A stretch of DNA of 64,000 nucleotides, taken from NCBI RefSeq assembly GCF_004770475.1, contig NZ_RQHK01000017.1, positions 992,001 to 1,056,000 on the forward strand, written 5' to 3'. The position numbers and the translations under genes are program-made. The notes beneath the pieces were generated by a model. It was not told where the DNA came from and did no database searches. It saw only the letters and a list, made by a program, of their open reading frames with translations. Shown here in pieces: positions 9,175 to 19,235 of the stretch (within the stretch, counting starts at the first letter, position 1; every line of letters starts with the position of its first letter). The DNA comes from Leptospira mtsangambouensis. GTDB lineage: Bacteria > Spirochaetota > Leptospiria > Leptospirales > Leptospiraceae.

Positions 9175-10551
9175 ATGCGATTTACGAAAGAGTATGATCT
9201 GTCCTCCCTAATGATTTCTATCTCCGGTGTCCGGGGGAAAATTGGACAAGGATTTGGTTTAGAAGAAGCATTGGCATTTTCTAAATCCTTTGCTTCACTC
9301 ATGAATGGTGGGACGGCAGTGATTGGGCGGGACTCAAGACCAAGTGGCCCTTACTTAGAATCACTTCTCACCTCTGCATTGTTAGCTTCTGGAAATTCTG
9401 TTTTAACTCTTGGGCTTGTTCCCACTCCCACTACGAAAGCGGTTGTCAATCTTTCGAAAGCCAATGGTGGAATCATGATTTCTGCCTCACACAATCCTAT
9501 GGATTGGAATGCATTTAAATTCATTTCTAAAAAAGGTTTTTTCTTTTCGGCAGAGGAAAACTCGAAACTTCTTTCTATCATTCAAAATGGATCCTATACA
9601 AAAGAACAAATTTCCCCAAAAGGTTATATTGATTCTGGTGAAGATTATATTGATCTTCATTTGTCTTCTGTTTTGAAACGTGTGAATGTCGCCAAAATCA
9701 AAAAGAAAAAATTCACAGTATTTGTGGATGCAGTTGGTGGTGCCGGTTCTTATGTAGTTCCAAAATTTTTACAAATGTTAGGTTGTAAAGTTGTGGCTCA
9801 TAATTGTAATCCTGATGGAACGTTTCCAAGACCACCTGAACCTACGGCCGCCGCATTAAAGTCAGTAGAACCATATTTTAAAAAATCCAAAGCCGACATT
9901 GGTTTTGCTTTGGATCCTGATGCGGATCGACTTGTTTTGTTTTCTCCTAAACGAGGAGCTGTTTCAGAAGAATACACTTTGCCTTTGGCACTTATGAATG
10001 TTTTATCCACAGCTAAGAAAAAAGCCAAAGTCGTTGTCAACTTATCTACTTCCTTTTTAAACGAAGAAGTGGGATCAAGATTTGGGGCTGAAGTCATTCG
10101 TAGCAAAGTCGGTGAAGCAAACGTAGTAGAAGAAATGATTAAAACCAAAGCTGTGTTTGGTGGCGAGGGAAATGGTGGAGTGATTGATCCAACCATACCT
10201 TCTTTCGGTCGGGACACTTTGTCCGGGATTGCCCATATCTTAAACCTAATGGCTGAAACGGGAAAATCCGCGGATGCCCTTTTAGATGAACTACCTTCCC
10301 TTTATATGGACAAACAATCCTTTCCTTTGGCAAAAGGAATGTCTCTAGAAACTCTTTATCAAAAATTCCAGTCTGAGTTTTCTCCAAAAGTTATTTCAGA
10401 GAAAGATGGACTATGGATGTATGTTTCGGATTCTTGGATCCACATTCGTCCTTCCAATACAGAACCAATTTTTCGTGTCATTACAGAAACTAAATCCAAA
10501 TCCGATTTGGATGCTACCTTAAAGAGGGTAAATCAATGTGTGGAATCGTAG
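9175..10551 (+). CDS. glmM: Phosphoglucosamine mutase
   Basis: A 458-residue alpha-D-phosphohexomutase converting glucosamine-6-phosphate to glucosamine-1-phosphate. The phosphoserine loop SASHNP (catalytic Ser105), metal loop DPDADR (residues 247-252), sugar-binding loop GGEGNGG (329-335) and C-terminal phosphate-binding RPSNTEPIFRV are all present. GEGNGG and DPDADR are of the type found in Bacteroidetes/archaeal-like GlmM rather than E. coli. The assignment to GlmM instead of a phosphomannomutase rests on the sugar loop and on the 16-base overlap with glmS. The ATG at 9175 is used; an internal ATG at 9211 (MISISGVRG) is a plausible alternative, and neither has a clear Shine-Dalgarno. Confidence 0.88.
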   Translation: MRFTKEYDLSSLMISISGVRGKIGQGFGLEEALAFSKSFASLMNGGTAVIGRDSRPSGPYLESLLTSALLASGNSVLTLGLVPTPTTKAVVNLSKANGGIMISASHNPMDWNAFKFISKKGFFFSAEENSKLLSIIQNGSYTKEQISPKGYIDSGEDYIDLHLSSVLKRVNVAKIKKKKFTVFVDAVGGAGSYVVPKFLQMLGCKVVAHNCNPDGTFPRPPEPTAAALKSVEPYFKKSKADIGFALDPDADRLVLFSPKRGAVSEEYTLPLALMNVLSTAKKKAKVVVNLSTSFLNEEVGSRFGAEVIRSKVGEANVVEEMIKTKAVFGGEGNGGVIDPTIPSFGRDTLSGIAHILNLMAETGKSADALLDELPSLYMDKQSFPLAKGMSLETLYQKFQSEFSPKVISEKDGLWMYVSDSWIHIRPSNTEPIFRVITETKSKSDLDATLKRVNQCVES

Positions 10552-12371
10552 GTTATTTAGGAAAAAGAGAGGCACTTCCTCTCATCATCAAAGGTCTAAA
10601 ACGTTTGGAATATCGTGGATACGATAGTGCCGGCGTTGCATTGTTAAATGGTGGTCTTGAGATTGTTAAAAAGAAAGGAAAAGTCCTCGATTTAGAAAAT
10701 GAAATCGGCAATCGTAAGTTAGTTGCAACCCTTGGGATTGGACACACTCGTTGGGCCACTCATGGGGAACCCAATGATCGCAATGCACATCCACATACAA
10801 GTTCTGATGGAAAATTGGCAATCATTCACAATGGAATCATTGAAAACTACGCATCCATCAAAAAAGAATTAGAAGGGAATGGACATATTTTTAAGTCAGA
10901 CACTGATTCTGAAGTTCTCATCCATTTAATCGAGGAAATCAAAAAACAAAACAACTGTTCTATTGAAGAGGCTGTTCGTTTGGCTTTGAATGAAGTTGTT
11001 GGAGCTTATGCCATTGTCATTTTGTCGAAAGAAAATGAAAGGATGATGATTGCCGCAAGAAAAGGTTCTCCCCTTGTGATTGGGATTGGTGAAGATGAAT
11101 ACTTTGTTGCTTCTGATGCCACACCTATCATTGAATATACGAACAATGTGACTTATCTCAATGATCAGGAGATGGCCATCATCAAAGACGGAAGTCTAGT
11201 TGTAAAAAACTTAGAAAACGTAACCAAAACTCCATTCATTCAAAAATTAGAATTGGATTTGGAAGACATAGAGAAGGGTGGATACCCACACTTTATGTTA
11301 AAAGAAATTTTCGAACAACCTAAGTCTGTTCGTGATGCCATGCGAGGACGTCTTGTCTCTCGGGAACACCACTTGTTCCTAAGTGGGATTGACCAGTATT
11401 TGAATCGATTTTTAAATGCGGATCGTTTGATCCTTGTTGGTTGTGGTACTTCCTGGCATGCGGGTCTTATCGGTGAGTATTTATTTGAAGACCTGGCTCG
11501 AATTCCTACAGAAGTAGAATACGCATCCGAGTTTCGTTATCGTAATCCCATCGTGACAGAAAGAGATGTGGTCATTGCTGTTTCTCAATCGGGAGAAACT
11601 GCTGATACTCTTGCTGCCATTGAACTTGCTAAGTCCAAAGGAGCATTGATCTTTGGAGTTTGTAATGTGGTAGGTTCTTCCATTGCTCGTGCCTCTCATG
11701 CCGGAGCCTATTTACATGCAGGCCCTGAAATTGGAGTGGCTTCCACTAAAGCATTCACATCCCAAGTATCAATCCTTACCATGATGGCTTTGTATTTAGG
11801 GTTAAAAAAAGGTTCCATCTCTTTATCTGATTACCAAACCCTGCTCCTTGAATTGGATTCGATCCCTGATAAGGTAGCAAAAATTCTAACAAAAGATGAT
11901 GACATCCGCAACATTTCAGAACATTATTACCGTGCGTCTAACTTCCTTTATTTGGGACGTGGGTTTAATTTCCCTGTAGCATTGGAAGGTGCACTGAAAC
12001 TTAAAGAAATTTCTTATATCCATGCAGAAGGATATCCTGCTGCAGAAATGAAACACGGACCAATTGCTCTTATTGATGAAGACATGCCTGTTGTGTTTAT
12101 TGCTACAAAAGATGGATCGTATGAAAAGGTAATTTCCAATATCCAGGAAGTCAAAGCCAGGAAAGGAAAGGTGATTGCCATCGTAACGGAAGGGGATACT
12201 GACATAAAATCTATGGCAGACTATACCTTTGAAATTCCGAGAACTGCGGATGCTCTTGTTCCTTTACTTGCCGTCATCCCGTTACAACTGTTATCCTACC
12301 ACATAGCAATCCTTAGGGGATGTAATGTGGACCAACCAAGAAACTTAGCGAAATCTGTAACTGTGGAGTAA
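10536..12371 (+). CDS. glmS: Glutamine--fructose-6-phosphate aminotransferase (isomerising)
   Basis: The 611-residue enzyme making glucosamine-6-phosphate from fructose-6-phosphate and glutamine, the first committed step to UDP-GlcNAc. It begins MCGIVGYLG, so Cys2 is the N-terminal nucleophile of the class II glutaminase domain (about 1-220), with GHTRWATHG downstream. Two SIS domains follow (CGTSWHAG and SQSGETADT in the first, LGRGFNFPVALEGALKLKEISYIHAEGY in the second), and the protein ends PRNLAKSVTVE, the classic GlmS C-terminus. Length is normal. It overlaps glmM by 16 bases and is followed after 3 bases by the alternative glmU. No glmS ribozyme is seen or expected, because the upstream sequence is coding. 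Confidence 0.97.
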   Translation: MCGIVGYLGKREALPLIIKGLKRLEYRGYDSAGVALLNGGLEIVKKKGKVLDLENEIGNRKLVATLGIGHTRWATHGEPNDRNAHPHTSSDGKLAIIHNGIIENYASIKKELEGNGHIFKSDTDSEVLIHLIEEIKKQNNCSIEEAVRLALNEVVGAYAIVILSKENERMMIAARKGSPLVIGIGEDEYFVASDATPIIEYTNNVTYLNDQEMAIIKDGSLVVKNLENVTKTPFIQKLELDLEDIEKGGYPHFMLKEIFEQPKSVRDAMRGRLVSREHHLFLSGIDQYLNRFLNADRLILVGCGTSWHAGLIGEYLFEDLARIPTEVEYASEFRYRNPIVTERDVVIAVSQSGETADTLAAIELAKSKGALIFGVCNVVGSSIARASHAGAYLHAGPEIGVASTKAFTSQVSILTMMALYLGLKKGSISLSDYQTLLLELDSIPDKVAKILTKDDDIRNISEHYYRASNFLYLGRGFNFPVALEGALKLKEISYIHAEGYPAAEMKHGPIALIDEDMPVVFIATKDGSYEKVISNIQEVKARKGKVIAIVTEGDTDIKSMADYTFEIPRTADALVPLLAVIPLQLLSYHIAILRGCNVDQPRNLAKSVTVE

Positions 12372-12374
12372 ACA

Positions 12375-13406
12375 GTGAACCTTCTACTTGACGATTCCAA
12401 AAGAAATCCGTCTCTTGAACCTTTGTCCAGGTTTCATTCATTTTTTGAATGGAATTTGGGTGGTATCACCTTACTTGAAAAATTAGAACGGAAATACCCT
12501 GGAGCAAAGATTTATTATAAAGGGCCCAGTCCGGAATTTGAAAAACTAATCTTCAATCGGTATCCTCATGTTTTGCCTGCAAACCTAGAATCTTTTGATT
12601 CAATTTACAGTTCTGATTCCTATTTACCTTGGGAACTTTTAGGTACTGTTACTTCTATCATTGAAGATACATTGACATTGGAAAAAGATTGGAAACGGTT
12701 TCGCCAAAAATACAAAGCAAAACAATCAGGTTTTCATATTGTTGGAAAGGAGAAACACCTTTACATTCATCCTGGGGCTACCATCTACCCTGGCGTTGTT
12801 TTTGATACAACAGATGGGCCCATCCTCATTGAAGATGGAGTCAAAATTTCCTCTTTTAGTTTTTTAGAAGGACCACTCTTTGTTGGAAGAGATTCACAAA
12901 TCGATAACGCTCGGATCACTGGTGGATGTCTCATCGGAAACCAATGTCGAATTGGTGGGGAAGTAGAAAATTCTATCATTTTAGATTATACCAACAAACA
13001 CCATGAAGGTTTCCTTGGGCATAGTTTTGTTTCCACATGGGTAAACCTAGGTGCTTTATCTACAACCAGTGATTTAAAAAACAATTATGGAATTGTGAAA
13101 CTAAAAATCGGTGATTCGCTAATCAACACAGGAACCATAAAGTTTGGTTCTCTCATTGGTCCCTTTACGAAATTGGCGATTGGTGTGATGTCAAATACGG
13201 GAACTGTTTTTGACATTGCTAGTAATATCGTTGAATCCAGAATCCAAGGGTATGTGCCTGCATTCACTTGGATAAGGCCAGGCGGGCGTTACCGTCTCGA
13301 AGAGTATCTTTTTGATACCAAAAAAATCATGGCACGACGTGGGATGAATCTTTTTGAATTCGAAGAAGAGTATTTGAGAAAATTATACGGAAGTCTTACG
13401 GAGTGA
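12375..13406 (+). CDS. Alternative GlmU-type UDP-GlcNAc diphosphorylase/acetyltransferase
   Basis: A 343-residue protein. The first 120 residues form a divergent nucleotidyltransferase-like part (MNLLLDDSKRNPSLEPLSRF); residues about 125-300 are a left-handed beta-helix of hexapeptide repeats (IHPGATIYPGVVFD, GPILIEDGVKI, NNYGIVKLKIGD, and others). This is the layout of the Bacteroidetes-type 'alternative GlmU' family, unrelated in its first half to E. coli GlmU. Together with glmM and glmS it would complete UDP-GlcNAc synthesis. The start is GTG, 3 bases after glmS; the stop overlaps the next gene's upstream GTG. The family call is from memory of the motif layout; which reactions it catalyses is inferred from the operon. 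Confidence 0.75.
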   Translation: MNLLLDDSKRNPSLEPLSRFHSFFEWNLGGITLLEKLERKYPGAKIYYKGPSPEFEKLIFNRYPHVLPANLESFDSIYSSDSYLPWELLGTVTSIIEDTLTLEKDWKRFRQKYKAKQSGFHIVGKEKHLYIHPGATIYPGVVFDTTDGPILIEDGVKISSFSFLEGPLFVGRDSQIDNARITGGCLIGNQCRIGGEVENSIILDYTNKHHEGFLGHSFVSTWVNLGALSTTSDLKNNYGIVKLKIGDSLINTGTIKFGSLIGPFTKLAIGVMSNTGTVFDIASNIVESRIQGYVPAFTWIRPGGRYRLEEYLFDTKKIMARRGMNLFEFEEEYLRKLYGSLTE

Positions 13407-13408
13407 AC

Positions 13409-14314
13409 ATGACACCCAGTTTGTTAGAACATATCAATTCTGGAAAAACAGTAGAAATTGATGACTTACGTTTTTTCTATTTAGATGAAGGGAAAGGTGA
13501 GGAAATCATTCTCCTCCTTCCTGGTTTTTTGACAACATCGTATAACTATCGCAAGTTGGTGAGTTTGTTGTCGAATCATTATCGAGTGATTGCGCTTGAT
13601 TTTTTGGGAACTGGCTTTAGCACAAGACCGGATGGACCACTTTCTCATCGGCTCCAAGCTCATTATTTAGCACCTTTTTTGGAGAAAGTGGTTGGTGACA
13701 AAAAGGTTCATGTTGTGGCTTTCGATTATGCACTTCCAATTCTTTGTTTTACTTTTAAGGAACATGCAAACCAGTATAAATCTTTATCTATTTTAGGTGG
13801 GTTTATGAACTTACCTAAATTTCGTTTTTATTTTCCTCTTCATTTCCTCCGTTTGCCGTTAGTTGGAGAAGTTTTTTCATTTTTATTTCGCCCACCCTTT
13901 CTTCGTTTGTTTTATAAACTATTCCTCGTGAAAAAAACACACCAACTTGCCTTTGAATGGGAGAAGACAATGTATCATTTGTTATTCGAAGGGAAAGCTC
14001 GCAAAAACACTTTAGAATTTGTTCGTAATGTAGATCGATCTACTCATGCTTTGCGTGAGATAGAAGAAGGTGCTAAAAATTTCGTGGGTCTTCGCCAAAT
14101 TTATATTGGTGAGGAAGACTTCCGTATTTCTCCCAACCAAACCGAATACATGAAAGAAACGCTTAGGACAAGTAGCTTAGTTTTTTTACCAGCCAAACAC
14201 CTTCCTATGGAAGAATGTCCAGAAGCCATATTTGAAAAACTTCACTACTTTGTAGATTCCTTCTCGCATAAAAAAACCAAAACCTTCCATTTCAACAAAC
14301 AAAACAAGGAATAA
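13409..14314 (+). CDS. Alpha/beta-hydrolase with Asp at the nucleophile position
   Basis: A 301-residue alpha/beta-hydrolase. LLLPGF (residues 35-40) provides the oxyanion-hole region and DFLGTGFST (64-72) the conserved turn after strand 4. The nucleophile elbow reads AFDYA (104-108), so the nucleophile position is Asp106 in place of Ser, as in epoxide hydrolases and haloalkane dehalogenases; the flanking small residues are Ala instead of Gly. A His is present in [11 protein letters not shown] near the C-terminus. The ATG at 13409 is chosen because GGAG at 13400-13403 lies 5 bases upstream; a GTG at 13403 is in frame. The carboxylase gene starts 1 base after the stop. The substrate is unknown. 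Confidence 0.72.
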   Translation: MTPSLLEHINSGKTVEIDDLRFFYLDEGKGEEIILLLPGFLTTSYNYRKLVSLLSNHYRVIALDFLGTGFSTRPDGPLSHRLQAHYLAPFLEKVVGDKKVHVVAFDYALPILCFTFKEHANQYKSLSILGGFMNLPKFRFYFPLHFLRLPLVGEVFSFLFRPPFLRLFYKLFLVKKTHQLAFEWEKTMYHLLFEGKARKNTLEFVRNVDRSTHALREIEEGAKNFVGLRQIYIGEEDFRISPNQTEYMKETLRTSSLVFLPAKHLPMEECPEAIFEKLHYFVDSFSHKKTKTFHFNKQNKE

Positions 14315-14315
14315 T

Positions 14316-15917
14316 ATGGAAAGAATCATATCTAAGACGAACCCGAACACATCCGAATTTGTGGCCAATCGAACGGCATACTTAGAAACCTTAGTCCCCA
14401 TTCGAAAAGTTATCGAAAATGTAAAGTTAGGTGGCGGTAGTAAGGCTTTAGAAAAACACAAATCAAGAGGCAAACTGACTGCAAGAGAAAGAATTGCCGA
14501 ACTCATTGATGTTGGAACCGAGTTTATGGAAGTTTGTGGTCTTGCTGGAGAAGGGGTATATCCCGATCCCGTTCCTTCCGCAGGTATCATCACAGGGATC
14601 GGGAAAGTGGAAGGTGTGGATTGTATGATTGTTGCCAATGATGCAACGGTCAAAGGTGGAACTTATTATCCTCTTACAGTCAAAAAACATGTTCGTGCTC
14701 AAGAGATTGCCGAAAACAATTCTCTTCCTTGTATTTACTTGGTGGATTCTGGTGGGGCTTTTTTACCCATGCAAGATGAAGTATTTCCGGACAAAGACCA
14801 TTTTGGTCGTATTTTTTTCAACCAAGCAAGGATGAGTGCCAAAGGAATTTCTCAGATAGCGGTCGTTATGGGGTCTTGCACGGCAGGGGGTGCCTATATT
14901 CCTGCGATGTCCGATGAATCTGTGATTGTCAAAGGAAATGGAACCATCTTTCTTGGTGGTCCTCCGCTTGTCAAAGCTGCAACTGGTGAAGTGGTCACTG
15001 GTGAAGAGTTAGGTGGTGCAGACGTACATTGCCGTGTGTCAGGAGTGACAGACCACTATGCAGAGGATGATTTCCATGCTTTAGAAATCACTCGTTCTAT
15101 TGTAAAAAACCTAAATATAAAATCAGAGACTCTTCCTAAAGAAACAGAAGAACCTTTGTATCCAACAGAGGAAATTTATGGAATCATCGAAAGGGATTCT
15201 AAAAAATCATACGATCCAAGAGAAATCATTGCAAGGATTGTAGATGGTTCTAGATTTCATGAATTCAAAAAACTATATGCCACAACCCTCGTCACAGGGT
15301 TTGCTGAGGTATACGGATACCCAGTAGGTATCATTGCCAACCATGGAGTTTTGTTTTCTGAGTCAGCGCTCAAAGCCTCTCATTTTATTGAACTTTGTGA
15401 CCAAAGACGGATTCCACTTTTATTCCTACAAAACATCACAGGATTTATGGTGGGGAAAAAATACGAAAACAATGGAATTGCTCGTGATGGTGCGAAGATG
15501 GTCAATGCCGTTTCTACAACTACAGTCCCCAAGCTAACGATTGTTACTGGTGGATCTTATGGTGCAGGAAACTATGGAATGTGCGGTCGTGCCTTTGCTC
15601 CGGAATTTTTATGGATGTGGCCCAATGCACGAATTTCAGTCATGGGAGGAGAACAAGCCGCCAATGTTCTTTGGACAGTCAAAAAAGACCAAAAGGAAGC
15701 AGCGGGTGAATCCATTCAGGCAGACGAAGAATCCACTTTTAAAAAACCAATTTTAGAAGATTATGAAAAGAAGTCTTCGGCAGTGTATAGTTCGGCTCGG
15801 CTTTGGGATGATGGAATCATTGATCCTGCCGATACTAGGAAAGTTTTGGGAAGGGCATTGTCTATTCTCAGCCGAAGGAAAGAAGAAAGAAAACCATTTG
15901 GTGTCTTTCGAATGTAA
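14316..15917 (+). CDS. Acyl-CoA carboxylase carboxyltransferase (beta) subunit, methylcrotonyl-CoA type
   Basis: A 533-residue carboxyltransferase that moves CO2 from carboxybiotin to an acyl-CoA. It has both crotonase-like halves: the N-terminal half with [27 protein letters not shown] and [16 protein letters not shown], and the C-terminal half with [20 protein letters not shown] and [29 protein letters not shown] and the AYIPAMSDE form are those of methylcrotonyl-CoA carboxylase (MccB) and length fits (about 535). Acyl-CoA or geranyl-CoA carboxylase is the alternative. No biotin-bearing partner is adjacent; biotin carboxylase and carrier genes lie at 49-51 kb. It may share a transcript with the hydrolase and possibly the glm genes. 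Confidence 0.88.
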   Translation: MERIISKTNPNTSEFVANRTAYLETLVPIRKVIENVKLGGGSKALEKHKSRGKLTARERIAELIDVGTEFMEVCGLAGEGVYPDPVPSAGIITGIGKVEGVDCMIVANDATVKGGTYYPLTVKKHVRAQEIAENNSLPCIYLVDSGGAFLPMQDEVFPDKDHFGRIFFNQARMSAKGISQIAVVMGSCTAGGAYIPAMSDESVIVKGNGTIFLGGPPLVKAATGEVVTGEELGGADVHCRVSGVTDHYAEDDFHALEITRSIVKNLNIKSETLPKETEEPLYPTEEIYGIIERDSKKSYDPREIIARIVDGSRFHEFKKLYATTLVTGFAEVYGYPVGIIANHGVLFSESALKASHFIELCDQRRIPLLFLQNITGFMVGKKYENNGIARDGAKMVNAVSTTTVPKLTIVTGGSYGAGNYGMCGRAFAPEFLWMWPNARISVMGGEQAANVLWTVKKDQKEAAGESIQADEESTFKKPILEDYEKKSSAVYSSARLWDDGIIDPADTRKVLGRALSILSRRKEERKPFGVFRM

Positions 15918-15960
15918 TTTTTGACTTTTCATTCTCATTCGAAGTGCAAACTAATTACAA

Positions 15961-16317
15961 ATGATCATCCACGAAAAATCATCCCATCAAGTCGCTATCA
16001 TTACCATTGAGGGTGAGGTTGATTTGTACAATGCAAAAGAATTGAAAGACATTCTGGATGATAAGATGCGCAAACACCAATATGAAATTGTGGTGAACTT
16101 AGAAAAGGTTCCCTTTATGGATAGTTCGGGAATTGGGACGCTCGTCACTGCTATGTACAAACTCAAAAAATACCATGGAAATTTGAAGGTATGTAGTGTA
16201 CATGGATCGGTAGCAAAGGTTTTTAAACTTACTGGAATGGAGAGCCATTTGGAAGTATTTGATTCTGAGGAAAAAGCAGTTCTTTCATTGGTAGAGGAAC
16301 GAGAACCCACCGACTAA
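15961..16317 (+). CDS. STAS-domain anti-sigma-factor antagonist
   Basis: A 118-residue single-domain protein of the SpoIIAA/RsbV family, the phosphorylatable switch of partner-switching systems. The helix-capping signature FMDSSGIGT (residues 52-60) carries Ser55, the expected phosphorylation site targeted by an RsbW-type kinase and released by PP2C phosphatases. The second half (NLKVCSVHGSVAKVFKLTGMESHLEVFDSEEKA) is the standard STAS C-terminal pattern. No kinase gene is adjacent, but two SpoIIE-type phosphatases are encoded in this window (27.5 and 56.1 kb). It starts 43 bases after the carboxylase gene. Confidence 0.9.
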   Translation: MIIHEKSSHQVAIITIEGEVDLYNAKELKDILDDKMRKHQYEIVVNLEKVPFMDSSGIGTLVTAMYKLKKYHGNLKVCSVHGSVAKVFKLTGMESHLEVFDSEEKAVLSLVEEREPTD

Positions 16318-16351
16318 CTAAGATTTTATTCCATTCTTACTGTTTGGAAAA

Positions 16352-16921
16352 CTAAATTTCATTTTTAGGGAGTTGCAAACCAACCTTCACTTTTTCCATC
16401 ACTTCTTTTCCTTCTAATCTTTCCAAAATAAACAAAGCAAATTCAAAAGCAGAACCAGGACCAATGCTCGTATGGATATTGTTATGTGAAACAATCCTTT
16501 CTCCCGTATACTTTCCGCCTTTTCCTTTTGCCAAATCTTCGGGAGAAGGAAAAGCTGTATAAGGATCCTCCCCTGAGATGATGTCCAAATTTCGGAGGAC
16601 ATTTGGAGCCGCACAAATGGCACCAATCATTTTAGATTCTGTTTGGAAGGAATTTAGAATCTTACTAATTTCTGGGTCCTTCATCAGTTGTTTGGTTCCT
16701 TCGAGTCCTCCTGGGAGTAGGATGGCATCAAATTCACTGGGAACGATTTCCGAAAAAATTTTATCTGCTAAGTGCAGAGTTTTTCTAGAAGCAAGGATGG
16801 GATCTTTTGATTTTCCAATTGAGACAACTTCTACATTTCCTCTTCTCAAAACATCAATGAGGATGATGGCTTCCATTTCTTCAAAGCCAGGACAGAGGGG
16901 AATCAAAACTCGTTTTGCCAT
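16352..16921 (-). CDS. DJ-1/PfpI-family protein
   Basis: A 189-residue member of the DJ-1/ThiJ/PfpI superfamily. The nucleophile elbow GAICAAP puts the reactive cysteine at residue 103, and CPGFEEMEA near the N-terminus supplies the conserved Glu (residue 15) that pairs with it in DJ-1. LPGG (69-72) is the other family signature. Length and these residues favour the DJ-1 subgroup, whose members act in redox or glyoxal protection; no specific reaction can be assigned. It is a single gene, transcribed divergently from the protease gene across a 123-base spacer, and convergent with the STAS gene. Confidence 0.85.
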   Translation of the reverse strand: MAKRVLIPLCPGFEEMEAIILIDVLRRGNVEVVSIGKSKDPILASRKTLHLADKIFSEIVPSEFDAILLPGGLEGTKQLMKDPEISKILNSFQTESKMIGAICAAPNVLRNLDIISGEDPYTAFPSPEDLAKGKGGKYTGERIVSHNNIHTSIGPGSAFEFALFILERLEGKEVMEKVKVGLQLPKNEI

Positions 16922-17044
16922 ACTAAGACTAGTTTGGTTTGGAACAAAATGTTCAAGTTTTTTTGTAAAAAAACGATCCCAAGAAATGAGAACTTTCCTG
17001 AATCTTCTGGGGTCTTATATACAAGGAGAGAGTGCCTGTTATCT

Positions 17045-18208
17045 ATGACTTTTAAAAAATCGAATCCATTACGTTACGTTGCCATTGCATTTAGTTTTTT
17101 ACTGTTGGGAACATTTTTGTCACCCATCCTCACATGCGGAAATTCTTCCGAGAACCCTTTGCAGCTCAAAGCAGACGGTGGGGAAAAATTATCACCGGCC
17201 CAAACCCAGGCAGTTGCTTTAGAAGATGCTTTCCAAGAAGTTTTTGACCGCGTTTCACCAAGTGTAGTTTCCATTGCAACCGAAAGGACAGTGAATGTAA
17301 GAATTCATCCTTTTTCCGATCCATACTTTGATCAATTTTTTGGACGTTCAGGTGGTTCGGGTCAAGTGATGAAACAAAAACAATATGGTCTTGGTTCAGG
17401 GATTGTTTTGAACGAAGACGGTTATATTATGACCAACCACCATGTGATTCAAAACATGGATAAGTTTACAGTGAAGTTGAAAAATAAAAAAGAATTCGAA
17501 GCGAAACTCATTGGGGCAGATGAAACTGCTGATATTGCTTTATTAAAAATCGATGCACCAAAAGGAACACTGACTCCTAGTTTGATCGGTGATTCGCAAA
17601 AAGTGCGAGTCGGGAACTGGGCGATTGCCATTGGTGCTCCTCTTGGATTTGAACAATCGTTTACTGTGGGTGTGGTTTCTGCGATCCAACGTGGGGGAAT
17701 TGATGCTTCCGGTTTATCATATATCCAAACGGATGCTGCCATCAACCAAGGAAATAGTGGGGGTCCTCTTCTCAACATCCGAGGCGAAGTGATTGGAATC
17801 AACCGTTTGATTGTGAGTCAATCCGGTGGATCAGAAGGAATTGGATTTGCTATCCCCATCAATGAAGCAAGACGTGTGGCTGAGGAAATCAAAACCAATG
17901 GAAAAGTCACCCGCCCTTGGATTGGTGTCGGACTTGATCCGGTCAATGAAAAATACATCGAACAACTCAAACTGAAAGACAATAAAGGTGCTGTTGTCCG
18001 CCAAATCATGAAAGGATCTCCTGCAGACAAAGCGGGTTTAAAATTATTTGATGTGATTGTGGAAATCGGCGGAAAACAAATCCAAACACCAGAAGAACTC
18101 GTTAGTTTTGTGAGATCTTCCAAAACTGGAAAACCAATCGAGATAAAAATCATCCGAAATAAAAATGAAATCTTGACTTCCATCACTCCAGAGCAGAAAC
18201 CCAATTGA
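17045..18208 (+). CDS. DegQ/HtrA-like periplasmic serine protease
   Basis: A 387-residue trypsin-like protease/chaperone with one PDZ domain, so closer to DegS-like or short HtrA forms than to two-PDZ DegP. The catalytic triad is visible: His133 (NHHV), Asp163 ([10 protein letters not shown]) and Ser238 (GNSGGPL). The PDZ domain covers about residues 285-380. The N-terminus is a signal or anchor sequence ending LSPILTCGN; the Cys could be a poor lipobox, but Thr before it makes this uncertain. The frame extends upstream to 16934, but those residues precede the signal. ATG 17045 is preferred although AAGGAGAG (17023-17030) is 14 bases away; an in-frame CTG at 17036 is better spaced. ruvB begins 1 base after the stop. 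Confidence 0.87.
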   Translation: MTFKKSNPLRYVAIAFSFLLLGTFLSPILTCGNSSENPLQLKADGGEKLSPAQTQAVALEDAFQEVFDRVSPSVVSIATERTVNVRIHPFSDPYFDQFFGRSGGSGQVMKQKQYGLGSGIVLNEDGYIMTNHHVIQNMDKFTVKLKNKKEFEAKLIGADETADIALLKIDAPKGTLTPSLIGDSQKVRVGNWAIAIGAPLGFEQSFTVGVVSAIQRGGIDASGLSYIQTDAAINQGNSGGPLLNIRGEVIGINRLIVSQSGGSEGIGFAIPINEARRVAEEIKTNGKVTRPWIGVGLDPVNEKYIEQLKLKDNKGAVVRQIMKGSPADKAGLKLFDVIVEIGGKQIQTPEELVSFVRSSKTGKPIEIKIIRNKNEILTSITPEQKPN

Positions 18209-18209
18209 G

Positions 18210-19235
18210 GTGAGTTTAAGAGAAGATTGGATCCAACCGGGCGAAGATGAACCTAGCCTTCGCCCTACTAAATTGTCCGAATTTATCGGCCAGAAAGAGG
18301 TTCTGGCCAATCTCTCGGTTTACGTAGAGGCGGCTCGCAAACGAAAGAGCCCCCTCGACCATGTTCTCATATCCGGCCCTCCTGGCCTTGGCAAAACCAC
18401 ACTTGCCAATATCATTGCCAATGAACTGGCAGTGGCCTTTACTCCCACATCCGCTCCTGCCATCTCAAAAGGTGCAGATCTTGTTCGGTTCTTAACTTTA
18501 CTCAAAACCAACGAAGTCCTCTTTATCGACGAAATCCACGGCTTTATCAAAAAACAAGAAGAGTTACTCTATCCTGCGATGGAGAACTTCTTTGTGGACC
18601 TTGTGGTGGGAGAGGGTGTTACTGCCAATGCCCTCCAGATCCAACTCCAACCCTTTACACTCGTTGGTGCCACCACTCGCTCAGGTCTTGTCAGCGAACC
18701 ATTGAAAACAAGGTTTGGAATCCATCTGAAACTTGATTTTTATACCGATGGGGAAATGCAAATCATCGTGGATCGTTCGGCAAAACTACTGGGTGTTTCT
18801 CTGGGAGAAGGGGTGGCTCTTGAGATTGGAAAACGAAGCCGCAAAACCCCAAGGATTGCGAATCATCTTTTGAAACGAGTTCGGGACTTTGCGGAAGTTC
18901 GAAACGAAAGTTCCGTAAGTTTAGAAACTTGTAAGTTTGCTTTTGAAAGGATGGGCGTCGACCATTTGGGCCTAGATGCCGTGGACCGTCAAATTTTGGA
19001 CATCCTCATCCACCGTTATGGTGGTGGGCCTGTGGGAATCAAACCCATCGCTGTGGTGCTCGGTGAAGAAGAACGCACTTTAGAAGACACATACGAACCA
19101 TTTCTTGTCAGAGTGGGTCTTATTGACCGGACACCCCAAGGAAGAGTGGCTACGAAAAAAGCTTACGAACATTTGGGAATTGTGTATACTGGAAATATCG
19201 GGGAAAATCGCGAAAATGGCCCAACTCTCTTTTGA
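18210..19235 (+). CDS. ruvB: Holliday junction branch-migration helicase RuvB
   Basis: The 341-residue AAA+ motor that drives branch migration with RuvA. Features in order: [11 protein letters not shown], Walker [10 protein letters not shown] (about 55-63), Walker B LFIDEIHG, sensor 1 [18 protein letters not shown], arginine-finger region, and the C-terminal winged helix with [17 protein letters not shown] and [16 protein letters not shown]. Length is standard. The GTG start lies just beyond the protease stop, with TTGAGG as an overlapping Shine-Dalgarno. ruvA and ruvC are not adjacent. It differs from typical RuvB only in having [16 protein letters not shown] after Walker B. Confidence 0.97.
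   Translation: MSLREDWIQPGEDEPSLRPTKLSEFIGQKEVLANLSVYVEAARKRKSPLDHVLISGPPGLGKTTLANIIANELAVAFTPTSAPAISKGADLVRFLTLLKTNEVLFIDEIHGFIKKQEELLYPAMENFFVDLVVGEGVTANALQIQLQPFTLVGATTRSGLVSEPLKTRFGIHLKLDFYTDGEMQIIVDRSAKLLGVSLGEGVALEIGKRSRKTPRIANHLLKRVRDFAEVRNESSVSLETCKFAFERMGVDHLGLDAVDRQILDILIHRYGGGPVGIKPIAVVLGEEERTLEDTYEPFLVRVGLIDRTPQGRVATKKAYEHLGIVYTGNIGENRENGPTLF

Noticed and set aside
9138..9175. TTGCAG ... TGATAG as a glmM promoter
   Set aside because: The match to -10 is poor and the transcript start would coincide with the ATG at 9175.
16934..17044. Upstream extension of the DegQ-like protease
   Set aside because: The added 37 residues precede a normal signal/anchor sequence and have no Shine-Dalgarno.
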